From positions 496,001 to 560,000 of the forward strand of contig NZ_CP046027.1 of assembly GCF_009671065.1 (NCBI RefSeq): a DNA stretch of 64,000 nucleotides, given 5' to 3'. Source of the DNA: Neisseria brasiliensis. Its GTDB lineage: Bacteria > Pseudomonadota > Gammaproteobacteria > Burkholderiales > Neisseriaceae. The notes under the pieces were generated by a model. That model was not told the origin of the DNA. It worked only from the letters and a program-made list of their open reading frames with translations, and made no database searches. Shown here one piece after another: positions 50,243 through 58,717 of the stretch; position 1 is the first letter of the stretch; each line of letters starts with the position of its first letter. The position numbers and the translations under genes are program-made.

Positions 50243-50810
50243 AACCTTTATGCGTGAAGAAATGCCGTCTGAACGCTTTCAGACGGCATGGCAACGTTAC
50301 CGGCATTGGTATGAATTTCTTCACCGCGAAATCAAGTTTCAAATCCACAGCGATTTGCACGGTTTCGCCCATTGCGCGCGCGTGCTGTTTTACGCCGTTA
50401 TCTTAGGCGAACGGCTGAATCTGACCGAAACACAGCGCGACATACTCTGCACCGCTGCGGTGTTTCATGATTCGCGCCGCCAAGACGACGGCTACGATAC
50501 CGGCCACGGCGGGCGGGCTTCGGTGTACTATCGTGAATATTGCGCCGAACACGCTTTAGCATTTGACCCGATTGCCGCCGCATTGATGAAATACCACGAC
50601 CGAGATGATGATTTCGGCATTGAGCGAATTCAAAAACACCTGCCGAATCAAGCTGATGCTGTTTTACTGTATCAAGCCTTCAAAGATTCAGACGGCCTTG
50701 ACCGTTTCCGGTTAGGAAGCAACGGACTAGACCCGAAATATTTACGCACAGAAGCAGCTAAAGCAATGATTGGATTGGCAGAAAAATGCGTACAACAAAC
50801 AACTATCTAA
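50226..50810 (+). CDS. HD-domain phosphohydrolase-like protein
   Basis: A 194-residue protein with HD-type residues: HSDLHGFAHCARV (His45, His49), VFHDSRR (His81, Asp82), GHGG (His94) and KYHDRDDD (His124, Asp125). HD proteins are metal-dependent phosphohydrolases acting on nucleotides or phosphodiesters; the substrate is unknown. GGAG lies seven bases before ATG 50226, and the frame overlaps the preceding sirtuin gene by 17 bases. Codons 13-21 are a perfect AT-dialect DUS pair. Confidence 0.82.
   Translation: MLNLLETFMREEMPSERFQTAWQRYRHWYEFLHREIKFQIHSDLHGFAHCARVLFYAVILGERLNLTETQRDILCTAAVFHDSRRQDDGYDTGHGGRASVYYREYCAEHALAFDPIAAALMKYHDRDDDFGIERIQKHLPNQADAVLLYQAFKDSDGLDRFRLGSNGLDPKYLRTEAAKAMIGLAEKCVQQTTI
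50262..50289 (+). repeat. AT-dialect DUS inverted pair inside the HD gene
   Basis: ATGCCGTCTGAA (50262-50273) and TTCAGACGGCAT (50278-50289) form a perfect 12-bp stem with a 4-base loop, 36 bases into the coding frame, encoding MPSE...FQTA. No T-tract follows, so full termination is unlikely. Confidence 0.85.
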
Positions 50811-50816
50811 GCTACC

Positions 50817-50855
50817 AAAAGGCCGTCTGAAAGATTATCTTTCAGACGGCCTTTT
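50817..50855. terminator. DUS-pair terminator between the HD gene and pepN
   Basis: AAAAGGCCGTCTGAAAGAT and its inverse with TTTTC at the end serve the convergent HD gene and pepN. Confidence 0.85.
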
Positions 50856-50870
50856 CTTTATTTCAATCTA

Positions 50871-53561
50871 TCAAGCCAAAATCTTGCCCACAATCTCGCC
50901 TACATCTTTCGACAAGCCTTCCTGCGCTTGAATGCGTTGCAGTTGCGCAGTCATCAAAGCACGACGATGCGGTTCGAGTTTGCGGCAAATATTGAATGCC
51001 TGTACCAAACGCGCGGCGACTTGCGGATTGAAGCGGTCGATTTCCATCACCTTATCGGCTATAAATGCGTAACCGCTGCCGTTTTCCGCGTGGAAATGCG
51101 GCACGTTGCGGCTGAAGCTGCCCAGCAATGAACGTGCTTTGTTCGGGTTTTCCAAGCTGAATTTCGGGTGGTTTAAGGCCGTCTGAACTTGCGCCAATGT
51201 GTCGCTGCGGTGACTGGCACCAATCAGGATAAAGTATTTGTCCATCACCAGCGCATCATCGGCATAGCGTTCGGCAAAACGGTCGAGCAAGGTGTTGCGG
51301 CCTTCGTATTCCAAATGGTTTACCGTATTCAACACGCTGATTTCATGGGTCATATTTAGCGAAAGTTGCTCATAGCGTGTAATGTAATATTGTAAACGCG
51401 TGCAGGTAGATGCTTCGTGATCTGCGCGTTGTTCGCCTTCGTAATTGCCCACTTGGATGGTTTGGTGACGCTCAACCCGAATCGTCAACAAGCGTACTGC
51501 CGCCAGCAGCGCACGCACACCGGCCAGCTCCGGATGGTATTCATACGGCGTGTCAATGCCGCTTTCAGCTTCTTGTGCCAATGCCCATTCGCGCGTTTCA
51601 GCCAATTCGTTGATGCAGGCTTCGGCCAGCGCATTGAGCAAAGCTTCGCGCGCTTGGTGGTAATGCAACGGGTTAATGTTGTCGGCACCATCCCACAATT
51701 CGCTTTCAGATGGCACTTGCAATAATACGGCTTTAAACGCGGCATCTAAATCGGCATTGCTTAACACTTGTTTCACTGCCTCAATCAAGCCCGTATGCTG
51801 CGGCAAATCTTCACCCGCCTCAATCGCGGCCAGATTGGCAGCAACCGCGCGTGAATACAGCGTTTGCGCGGCTTCCCAACGGCTGAATTCATCAGAATCA
51901 TGCGCCAACAACAAGGCCAAATCGGCATCTCGATACGGATAATTCAGATGCACCGGCGCAGAAAAACCGCGCAGCAATGACGGCACCACCGCTTCGTTGA
52001 CCCCGCCCAACACAAATTCCTGCTCCGCTTCGGTCAACAGCAACACCGCTTCGCTCACACGCTCGCCTTGATAGTCAAATTCCACCGCTTCGCCGCGCTG
52101 ATTGAGCAGACCGACTTTCACCGGCATCATCATCGGCTTTTTCTCCGCAGCCGGCATATCAGGCGTGCTCGGAATGCTTTGTTTGATGTGCAACACAAAA
52201 TCATTATTGTTCAGACGGCCTGTGATGTCTAAAGTCGGCGTACCGGCTTGGCTGTACCATAAAGCAAATTGGTCGAGGTTGATTTCATTGGCATCGGCCA
52301 TTGCGTTGCGGAAATCATCGCAAGTCGCCGCTTGACCGTCGTGGCGTTTGAAATAGAGCTTCATGCCTTTTTGGAAGCCTTCTTCGCCCAACAGCGTGTG
52401 ATACATGCGCACCACTTCCGCGCCTTTTTCATACACGGTCATGGTGTAGAAATTGTTCATTTCTTCATAGCTGGCGGGGCGCACTGGATGCGCGGTCGGA
52501 CCGGCGTCTTCGGGAAACTGATGCTGGCGCAGCATACGCACGTTGTCAATCCGACGCACGGCACGGCTGGCGCGGTCGCCTGAAAACTCCTGATCGCGGA
52601 ACACAGTCAGGCCTTCTTTCAATGAAAGCTGAAACCAGTCGCGGCAGGTCACGCGGTTGCCCGTCCAATTGTGGAAATATTCATGGCCGATAACCGATTC
52701 GATGCCCTCGAAATCCGCATCAGTGGCAGTTTGACTGTCGGCCAGCACATATTTGGTATTGAAAATATTGAGGCCTTTGTTTTCCATCGCGCCCATATTA
52801 AAATCGCCGACGGCCACGACCATGTAAATATCCAAATCATAAGCCAGCCCGAAGCGCGTTTCGTCCCATTTCATCGCGTGTTTCAACGATTCCACCGCAA
52901 ACGGCACTTTAGGCTTGTCGGCCTCAGCAGTGTAAAACTCAATGGCCACCTCGCGGCCGGTCTGCGTGGTAAACGTGTCTTGCGTCAGCGCCAAATCGCC
53001 CGCCACCAGCGCAAACAGATAGCTCGGCTTGGCAAACGGATCCAGCCATTTAACCCAGTGACGGCCGTCTGAAAGCGCACCGCCGTCGATTTTGTTACCG
53101 TTGGACAACAACACCGGATAGCGTTTTTTGTCGGCCACAATCGTGGTGGTGAATTTGCTCATCACATCGGGGCGGTCGGGATAAAACGTGATTTTGCGGA
53201 AGCCCTCCGGTTCGCATTGGGTAAACAGATTGCCGCCGCTCTCATACAAACCCATCAGCGACTTGTTTTCAGACGGCAGCAAGCGCGTTTCCACTTCCAA
53301 AACAAAATCTTCAGACGGCGCATCCGCCACTGTCAATTGCTCGCCGTTTAAAACATAATCCACTGTTTCGCCATCAATTTTCAGCGACACCAGTTCCGCC
53401 GAACCGTCCAGAACCAACGGCGCACCCGCACGCTTGGGTTCGACCAGCAAACGCGCCTTCACTTGCGTGTGCGTATCGAAAATATCGAAATGCAAATCCG
53501 TTTTGCGGATTTCGTGCGCCGGAGTTTGATAATCTTTCAGATAATGAACGGTATTGCTCAT
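50871..53561 (-). CDS. pepN: Aminopeptidase N
   Basis: An 896-residue M1 family zinc aminopeptidase. The substrate-binding GAMEN motif is at residues 257-261, and zinc site HEYFH-N18-E at 293-297 with the third ligand in LKEGLTVF. The C-terminal helical domain is complete. It trims N-terminal residues from peptides in the cytosol. The frame carries several DUS cores. It is the first of a long run of minus-strand genes. Confidence 0.97.
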   Translation of the reverse strand: MSNTVHYLKDYQTPAHEIRKTDLHFDIFDTHTQVKARLLVEPKRAGAPLVLDGSAELVSLKIDGETVDYVLNGEQLTVADAPSEDFVLEVETRLLPSENKSLMGLYESGGNLFTQCEPEGFRKITFYPDRPDVMSKFTTTIVADKKRYPVLLSNGNKIDGGALSDGRHWVKWLDPFAKPSYLFALVAGDLALTQDTFTTQTGREVAIEFYTAEADKPKVPFAVESLKHAMKWDETRFGLAYDLDIYMVVAVGDFNMGAMENKGLNIFNTKYVLADSQTATDADFEGIESVIGHEYFHNWTGNRVTCRDWFQLSLKEGLTVFRDQEFSGDRASRAVRRIDNVRMLRQHQFPEDAGPTAHPVRPASYEEMNNFYTMTVYEKGAEVVRMYHTLLGEEGFQKGMKLYFKRHDGQAATCDDFRNAMADANEINLDQFALWYSQAGTPTLDITGRLNNNDFVLHIKQSIPSTPDMPAAEKKPMMMPVKVGLLNQRGEAVEFDYQGERVSEAVLLLTEAEQEFVLGGVNEAVVPSLLRGFSAPVHLNYPYRDADLALLLAHDSDEFSRWEAAQTLYSRAVAANLAAIEAGEDLPQHTGLIEAVKQVLSNADLDAAFKAVLLQVPSESELWDGADNINPLHYHQAREALLNALAEACINELAETREWALAQEAESGIDTPYEYHPELAGVRALLAAVRLLTIRVERHQTIQVGNYEGEQRADHEASTCTRLQYYITRYEQLSLNMTHEISVLNTVNHLEYEGRNTLLDRFAERYADDALVMDKYFILIGASHRSDTLAQVQTALNHPKFSLENPNKARSLLGSFSRNVPHFHAENGSGYAFIADKVMEIDRFNPQVAARLVQAFNICRKLEPHRRALMTAQLQRIQAQEGLSKDVGEIVGKILA

Positions 53562-53741
53562 GGCATTGGCCTTTTAATAATGAATCCGGCCTAAAATATG
53601 GGTTTCAGACGGCCTCAATTCAAGCCCGTGCGGCAAACTTATTTCCCTGTCACCGGTTTCAATCACCAACGGATTCACAGCCGACCAAAAGGCCGTCTGA
53701 AAAGCCAAGCATATTCAGACGGCCACCCCAATCCGCCAAAC

Positions 53742-54197
53742 TCAAAAACATTCCGCCGCCTGCGGCAAAAAACATTCCGACAAAAACAATTTCTCTCCCT
53801 GCCATTCAAACCACGACCGCCTGGCCAGCGCATACGGCGCGATCTCGGCAAACTGCAAAGGGCTTCTCGTCAAACCCTCAAGCCGGTTCGAAAACAGCAG
53901 CAATCCCAGCGAAGCCGCCCCTCGGTCGAGATGTTCGCACCAAAGCGACTGCGGCGCACAAACACTTTGCGCATGCACCAGCGGCACACCGTCCAGCAGC
54001 AACGTGACGCGGCGCTGGAAAACCACCCGCGGCAACGCATAATCGGCAAACAGATGCGGATCCTGCGTCAGCCCCAACGCATCAACCGCCACCGCAAACC
54101 GCCCGCGCGCCGACAAAAACCGCGTCAACGAATCCGCACAAACAAAATCTGCCAAACCGCCCGCCACCGGACAATTTTCCCGCCAATCCAACACCAT
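53742..54197 (-). CDS. ubiC: UbiC-like chorismate--pyruvate lyase
   Basis: A 151-residue protein with the chorismate lyase pattern: DSLTRFLSARGRFAVAVDALG near residue 22, RVTLLLDGVPLVHAQSVCAPQSL in the centre, LGLLLFSNRLEGLTRSP, and RRSWFEWQGEKLFLSECFLP at the end, including the conserved Arg and Glu. It would release 4-hydroxybenzoate from chorismate for ubiquinone. Identity overall is modest, so the assignment rests on motif order and length. Confidence 0.8.
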   Translation of the reverse strand: MVLDWRENCPVAGGLADFVCADSLTRFLSARGRFAVAVDALGLTQDPHLFADYALPRVVFQRRVTLLLDGVPLVHAQSVCAPQSLWCEHLDRGAASLGLLLFSNRLEGLTRSPLQFAEIAPYALARRSWFEWQGEKLFLSECFLPQAAECF

Positions 54198-54283
54198 ACG
54201 CCACCCAACCCTTGCTGATAAAGCGACATTATATAGCGAAACGGATAGGGTGTTTTTTTATTCAAACAACATCGGAAGGCATG

Positions 54284-54316
54284 AAAAGGCCGTCTGAAAT
54301 CATTTTCAGACGGCCT
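54284..54316 (-). terminator. DUS-pair terminator after the acyl-CoA dehydrogenase gene
   Basis: AAAAGGCCGTCTGAAAT and its inverse with a short loop lie 17 bases beyond the fadE stop on the minus strand and end with TTTTCAT. Confidence 0.78.
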
Positions 54317-54332
54317 GCGCTAATTCAGCCTA

Positions 54333-56774
54333 TTAAAAAACACGGTGTTCAAACGGTTGCGGATTCGCTTTGTTCAAGTCCATATCGAAATCGTCCACGG
54401 TAATGGCTATTTTCAGCAGACGTCTTGCCTCACGCAACTGTTCGGCTTCATCAGCGCTGATGAAGCCTTTTTCCACTGCTTCGCTGATTTTTTCAGACGG
54501 CTTGTTTGCCGACAATTGTCCTTTGGCTTCAGCCTTGCGCAAAGTCTGTTCCAATTTGTTGGTACGTCGGACAGCCTCCATGGCCGGTTTCAACACCGCC
54601 AACGGCTCATCTCCGTTATCCACTTCAGCCTGCGGATGGAAACGGAAACGGGTCAGGCGATCCAGCGTTTCACCATGCTGCTGCATATCGGCAGCCACCT
54701 GATGCACCAATTTGTCTTTGGGCGCACTTTCGCGCTTGCCCAACGGCAATACCACCACGCGCAACAAAGCGGCCGCCCAACGGTTGGGCAGGTTGGCTAT
54801 CAGACCGGCCAACGCGGTTTCGGTTTCGTATAAAGCCAGACGCACGGCATATTCGGCAATCGGCAAATCCGCTTTTTGGGCGCCCTCGCGTTCAAACCGC
54901 TTCAGACAGGCCGACGCGATGTAGAGGTTGGAAAACGCATCGGCCAAGCGGCCGGACAGGCTTTCGCGGCGTTTCAAATCACCGCCCAAGCTCAACATGG
55001 CCACGTCAGCCGCAAAGGCAAACGCCGCGCTCAAACGATTAAGCCGTTTGTAGGCAAAGGCCAGCGGGCTTCTCGGTGCATAGCCGCCACCGTTGGTGAG
55101 GCCAAACACAAAGCTGCGGGCGGCATTGGATGCGCTTTGGCCTAAGTGTTTCTGAAAGGCTTGGTCAAACGCGTTCACATCATCTTTTTGCAACGCATTG
55201 ATTTCGGTCAGCACATGATGATGGCAGCGAAATGCGCCCTGCCCGAAAATCATCAGGCAGCGGGTCAAAATGTTGGCACCTTCCACCGTGATGCCGATTG
55301 GTACAGCGTTGTACATCGAAGCCAGATAGTTGCGCGGCCCGCCGACCACGGCGCGGCCGCCGTGAATATCCATGGCATCGTTCATCACTTTGCGCAGGCG
55401 TTCGGTATTATTGAATTTCACCATTGCCGAAATCACCGATGGATTTTCACCCAAATCCAAGCCGGTCAAGGCCAAGTCTTGCGTGGCTTCCATTTGGTAA
55501 GTGTGGCCGCCGATGCGCGCCAATGCGTCGGCCACGCCTTCGAATTTACCGATCGGCAAACCGAATTGCTGGCGGATGCCAACCCATGCGGAAGTCGTCC
55601 ATGCGGCGTGTTTGGCGTTGCCCACCGATTGCGACGGCAGCGAAATGCAGCGGCCGATGGACAAACATTCCATCAACATGCGCCAGCCCTGACCGGCGTA
55701 ATCACGGCCGCCGATAATCCACTCCAGCGGGAAGAAAATGTCTTTACCCCACACCGGCCCGTTCCAAAACGGCGTTTCGTTCGGGTAATGGCGGCGTTGG
55801 TGATACAGACCTTCCATCGCGGTCGGCAGCAGGGCGCAGGTGATGCCGATGTCTTCCTTGCCGCCGAGCAAACCTTCCGGATCGCGCAATTTGAACGCCA
55901 AACCAATCACCGTGGCAATCGGCGCCATGGTAATCCAGCGTTTTTCAAAGCTCACGCGCACGCCCAATACGTTTTCATGATGCGAGCCGTCGCGCGGGTC
56001 GGTGTAGCTGCCGTAACACACGAAACCGGTGTCCGGAATCGCGCCCGCGTCCGAGCCTGCCCACGGGCTGGTCAACGCGAAACACGGCATATCAATACCC
56101 TTCGCCAAGCGCGGCAGGTAGTAGTCTTTTTGCTCGTCGGTGCCGTAGTGCTGAATCAATTCGGCAGGCCCCAAAGAGTTGGGCAGCATAATCATGTACG
56201 CCGCGGCCGGGCTGCGGCTGGCGATTTTGGTTGCCACTTTGGCATGTGCATAATGCGAGAATTGTTTGCCGCCGTATTTTTTGTCGATAATCATGGCGAT
56301 AAAGCCCTGATCCTTCACATACTGCCACACTTCAGGCGGTAAATCCTTATCGTGATGGGTAAAGCGCCAATCATTGAGCATTTGGCACAAGGTTTCGGTT
56401 TCGTTATCGATAAAGGATTGTTCTTCTTCGGTTAATTTCGGGTCGCGATAGCCGGATAATTTGCGCCAATCCGGTTTGCCGTTGAAAATTTCCGCATCCC
56501 ACCACACCGTACCCGCATCAATGGCGGCCTGTTCGGTAGCCGACAAAGGCGGCAGAATGTTTTTAAACAGCTTAAATGCCGGACGGCTGACAAATCTCAT
56601 CCGCAGCGATGCCACGCCCAACAGCGCACACACCGCCAGCCACAGCAATGCAAACCACCATGCGAATACGCCCGTGAGCAAACCCAATACGCCCACAGCA
56701 ACCCACAGCCACAACGGTGCGCTGAAAAATGCCAATGAGGCCAAACAAACTATAGCGATGATTGTGCCTAACAT
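54333..56774 (-). CDS. fadE: FadE-type acyl-CoA dehydrogenase
   Basis: An 813-residue protein, the length of E. coli FadE. It has two or three N-terminal membrane helices, then the acyl-CoA dehydrogenase core (YGGKQFSHYAHAKVATKIASRSPAAAYMIMLPNSLGPAELIQHYGTDEQK; PCFALTSPWAGSDAGAIPDTG), and a C-terminal DUF1974-like region. It catalyses the first step of beta-oxidation. Its place next to the aromatic genes suggests a role with CoA thioesters such as hydrocinnamates (as for HcaD of Acinetobacter), but it may serve ordinary fatty acids. Confidence 0.9.
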   Translation of the reverse strand: MLGTIIAIVCLASLAFFSAPLWLWVAVGVLGLLTGVFAWWFALLWLAVCALLGVASLRMRFVSRPAFKLFKNILPPLSATEQAAIDAGTVWWDAEIFNGKPDWRKLSGYRDPKLTEEEQSFIDNETETLCQMLNDWRFTHHDKDLPPEVWQYVKDQGFIAMIIDKKYGGKQFSHYAHAKVATKIASRSPAAAYMIMLPNSLGPAELIQHYGTDEQKDYYLPRLAKGIDMPCFALTSPWAGSDAGAIPDTGFVCYGSYTDPRDGSHHENVLGVRVSFEKRWITMAPIATVIGLAFKLRDPEGLLGGKEDIGITCALLPTAMEGLYHQRRHYPNETPFWNGPVWGKDIFFPLEWIIGGRDYAGQGWRMLMECLSIGRCISLPSQSVGNAKHAAWTTSAWVGIRQQFGLPIGKFEGVADALARIGGHTYQMEATQDLALTGLDLGENPSVISAMVKFNNTERLRKVMNDAMDIHGGRAVVGGPRNYLASMYNAVPIGITVEGANILTRCLMIFGQGAFRCHHHVLTEINALQKDDVNAFDQAFQKHLGQSASNAARSFVFGLTNGGGYAPRSPLAFAYKRLNRLSAAFAFAADVAMLSLGGDLKRRESLSGRLADAFSNLYIASACLKRFEREGAQKADLPIAEYAVRLALYETETALAGLIANLPNRWAAALLRVVVLPLGKRESAPKDKLVHQVAADMQQHGETLDRLTRFRFHPQAEVDNGDEPLAVLKPAMEAVRRTNKLEQTLRKAEAKGQLSANKPSEKISEAVEKGFISADEAEQLREARRLLKIAITVDDFDMDLNKANPQPFEHRVF

Positions 56775-56812
56775 CGTTTCTCCTTTATTGATTTTCTCTG
56801 TATTTTTTATCG

Positions 56813-56850
56813 AGGCCGTCTGAAAATAAATTTAGCTTTCAGACGGCCTG
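56813..56850 (-). terminator. DUS-pair hairpin after the marR gene
   Basis: AGGCCGTCTGAAAATA and CTTTCAGACGGCCT flank a loop of about ten bases, between the MarR gene and fadE. Confidence 0.6.
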
Positions 56851-56852
56851 TA

Positions 56853-57311
56853 TTAATCGTCGCGCAAATTATCCAACAGCCGCTGCACCGTGGCTTTGAG
56901 CATAATCACGCTTTCCGGCGTCAGCCCTTGCAGCATTTTGGCTTCAAATGCCGCCGCTTCTTTCATGCAGCGGGCGAACACTTCGCGGCCGGTGTCGGTC
57001 AATTCAATCAACACCATGCGGCCGTGATTGGGGTCGTTGCGTTTGGTCACCCAATTGTGCTCCACCATGGTATTCACAATCTGATTGGCGGCTTGTGGCG
57101 AAATAAAAGAGCGGGCAGCCAACGCGGCATTGGCCGTGGCACCGCGCCGCTGAAGATTCGACAGCATGGTAAATTGCGGCAGACTCACGCCCAATGGTTT
57201 CAAGGCTTCGCTTAACTGCTGGTTGACCAAGCGGTCAAGGCGGCCGATGTTGTAGCTGACGGTCGGCTGGTTGGCGGTGTCTTCCCATGATTCATGTTTC
57301 ATAGCCGTCAC
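56853..57311 (-). CDS. MarR family regulator of the aromatic gene cluster
   Basis: A 152-residue winged-helix protein: QFTMLSNLQRRGATANAALAARSFISPQAANQIVNTMVEHNWVTKRNDPNHGRMVLIELTDTGREVF. It resembles HcaR/FerR/CouR-type repressors, which are released from DNA by hydroxycinnamoyl-CoA thioesters. It lies in the middle of the cluster it probably controls; a matching palindrome sits in the promoter of the hydratase gene (63203-63221). Confidence 0.88.
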   Translation of the reverse strand: MTAMKHESWEDTANQPTVSYNIGRLDRLVNQQLSEALKPLGVSLPQFTMLSNLQRRGATANAALAARSFISPQAANQIVNTMVEHNWVTKRNDPNHGRMVLIELTDTGREVFARCMKEAAAFEAKMLQGLTPESVIMLKATVQRLLDNLRDD

Positions 57312-57350
57312 TCCGTAATCCTGTGTTTCAAAGCCCGTATCTTACTGCTT

Positions 57351-57385
57351 TTCAGACGGCCTTTCTATGCTGAAGGCCGTCTGAA
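57351..57385 (-). terminator. DUS-pair hairpin between the MFS and marR genes
   Basis: TTCAGACGGCCT and AGGCCGTCTGAA flank an 11-base loop 15 bases past the MFS stop. Confidence 0.6.
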
Positions 57386-57399
57386 AACAGGCCGGGGCA

Positions 57400-58626
57400 T
57401 TAAGCTTTGGCTTCTTGTGTTTTCTTAAAGCGCAACACCAAGATAAACGCGCTGACAAAAGCCACGGCAATCACCGGAATGGCGGCGCTGATCACGGCCG
57501 AGCTCGATTGCCCCGCGCCCAAAATCAAACCTGCCAAAATCGGACCGGCAAACGAACCGGCGCGACCGACTGCCACCGCCGTGCCCACGCCCGTGCCGCG
57601 GATGGCCGCCGGATAAAACATACCGGCCAACGCGTAGAGCGTACCCTGACCGCCGATGATGAACATACCGCAAGCCAAAGTCGCGGCGATGATGCTGCCC
57701 AATTCGCTACCGGACGAGAGCGCATACAGCGCAGCCAACATACCGGCGTAAATCAACACCACCACGGCTTTAATATTGAGTTTGTCCAAGAACAAGCCCA
57801 ACACCAGCGTACCGATCACACCGCCGACATTAAAACCGATTTGCACATAGTTAATTTCTTCGCGGCTGAAATTTTGGTTAGCAAACAACGTCGGCAGCCA
57901 GTTGAGCAACACATACAGCACAATCAACGTGCAGAAAAAGCTTACCCACAATTGCAGCGTGCCGAAAATACGCCCTTCACCGAACAAAATATGGCCGATG
58001 GAAAAGCTGCGCTGCTCGGCTTCCAGTTTGCTTTGCAGATAGGCTTTCGATTCCGGCAGCCAAAACCAAATAATCGGCACCAACAACAACGGCGCGAAAC
58101 CGCCGACGTAGAAAATCGATTCCCAGCCGAATTGCTTGGCCATTGAAATCGCCACCAGCGACGTAATGATGCCACCGGCCGGCACGCCGCAATACATAAT
58201 GCTTACTGCCGTGCCGCGCCATTTCGGATTCACTGCTTCCGTGGCCATGGTAATCAGAATCGGCAGCGCACCGCCCAAACCCAAACCGGTTAAGAAACGC
58301 GCGCCCAACAGCAGCGGAAAAGAATAAGCATGCGCCGTCAACACCGACATGATGCCGAACAAAACCGTGTTGGCAATCAAAATCGGCTTACGGCCATACA
58401 TATCGGCCAATTTACCGGCCAGCAATGCGCCCGGCAGCGTGCCCAACGTCGCCGCCGAAAACGCCCAACCCAACTGCCTCGGATCAAGCTGGAAGGCTTC
58501 GCGCATCATCGGTGCGGCCACGCCCATCGATTGCAGGTCGAAGCCTTCCATCAGCGCCAGAATAAAACACAGTGCCAACGTGATTTTGGCACTGTTTTGT
58601 ATGGTTCTTCCCTCAGTTGACATCAT
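57400..58626 (-). CDS. Aromatic acid MFS importer (AAHS family, HcaK-like)
   Basis: A 12-helix MFS protein of about 408 residues of the aromatic acid:H+ symporter family: LALMEGFDLQSMGVAAPMMREAF in helix 1 (the DGFD-type motif), GKLADMYGRKPILIANTV in loop 2-3, and GLGLGGALPILITMATEAVNPKWRG in helix 4. It probably imports hydroxycinnamates. GGAGAAC directly precedes ATG 58626 and an adjacent ATG at 58623; the spacing favours 58623. Confidence 0.9.
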   Translation of the reverse strand: MMSTEGRTIQNSAKITLALCFILALMEGFDLQSMGVAAPMMREAFQLDPRQLGWAFSAATLGTLPGALLAGKLADMYGRKPILIANTVLFGIMSVLTAHAYSFPLLLGARFLTGLGLGGALPILITMATEAVNPKWRGTAVSIMYCGVPAGGIITSLVAISMAKQFGWESIFYVGGFAPLLLVPIIWFWLPESKAYLQSKLEAEQRSFSIGHILFGEGRIFGTLQLWVSFFCTLIVLYVLLNWLPTLFANQNFSREEINYVQIGFNVGGVIGTLVLGLFLDKLNIKAVVVLIYAGMLAALYALSSGSELGSIIAATLACGMFIIGGQGTLYALAGMFYPAAIRGTGVGTAVAVGRAGSFAGPILAGLILGAGQSSSAVISAAIPVIAVAFVSAFILVLRFKKTQEAKA

Positions 58627-58674
58627 GTTCTCCTTGTATTTCATGTATTTATTGATTTATTTTTGGTTTGATTT

Positions 58675-58712
58675 TTCAGACGGCCTTATGACAAATCTCA
58701 AGGCCGTCTGAA
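58675..58712 (-). terminator. DUS-pair hairpin between the feruloyl-CoA synthase and MFS genes
   Basis: TTCAGACGGCCT (58675-58686) and AGGCCGTCTGAA (58701-58712) flank a 14-base loop, six bases beyond the synthase stop. Confidence 0.6.
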
Positions 58713-58717
58713 AAAAT

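Noticed and set aside
55146..56342. Long open frame (398 codons) opposite fadE
   Set aside because: Antisense to a full-length FadE, no ribosome binding site and low-complexity basic composition.
54333..56774. Orthologue of the Acinetobacter HcaD dehydrogenase
   Set aside because: The protein is about twice the length of that family and has membrane helices and a FadE-type C-terminus, so only functional analogy is suggested.
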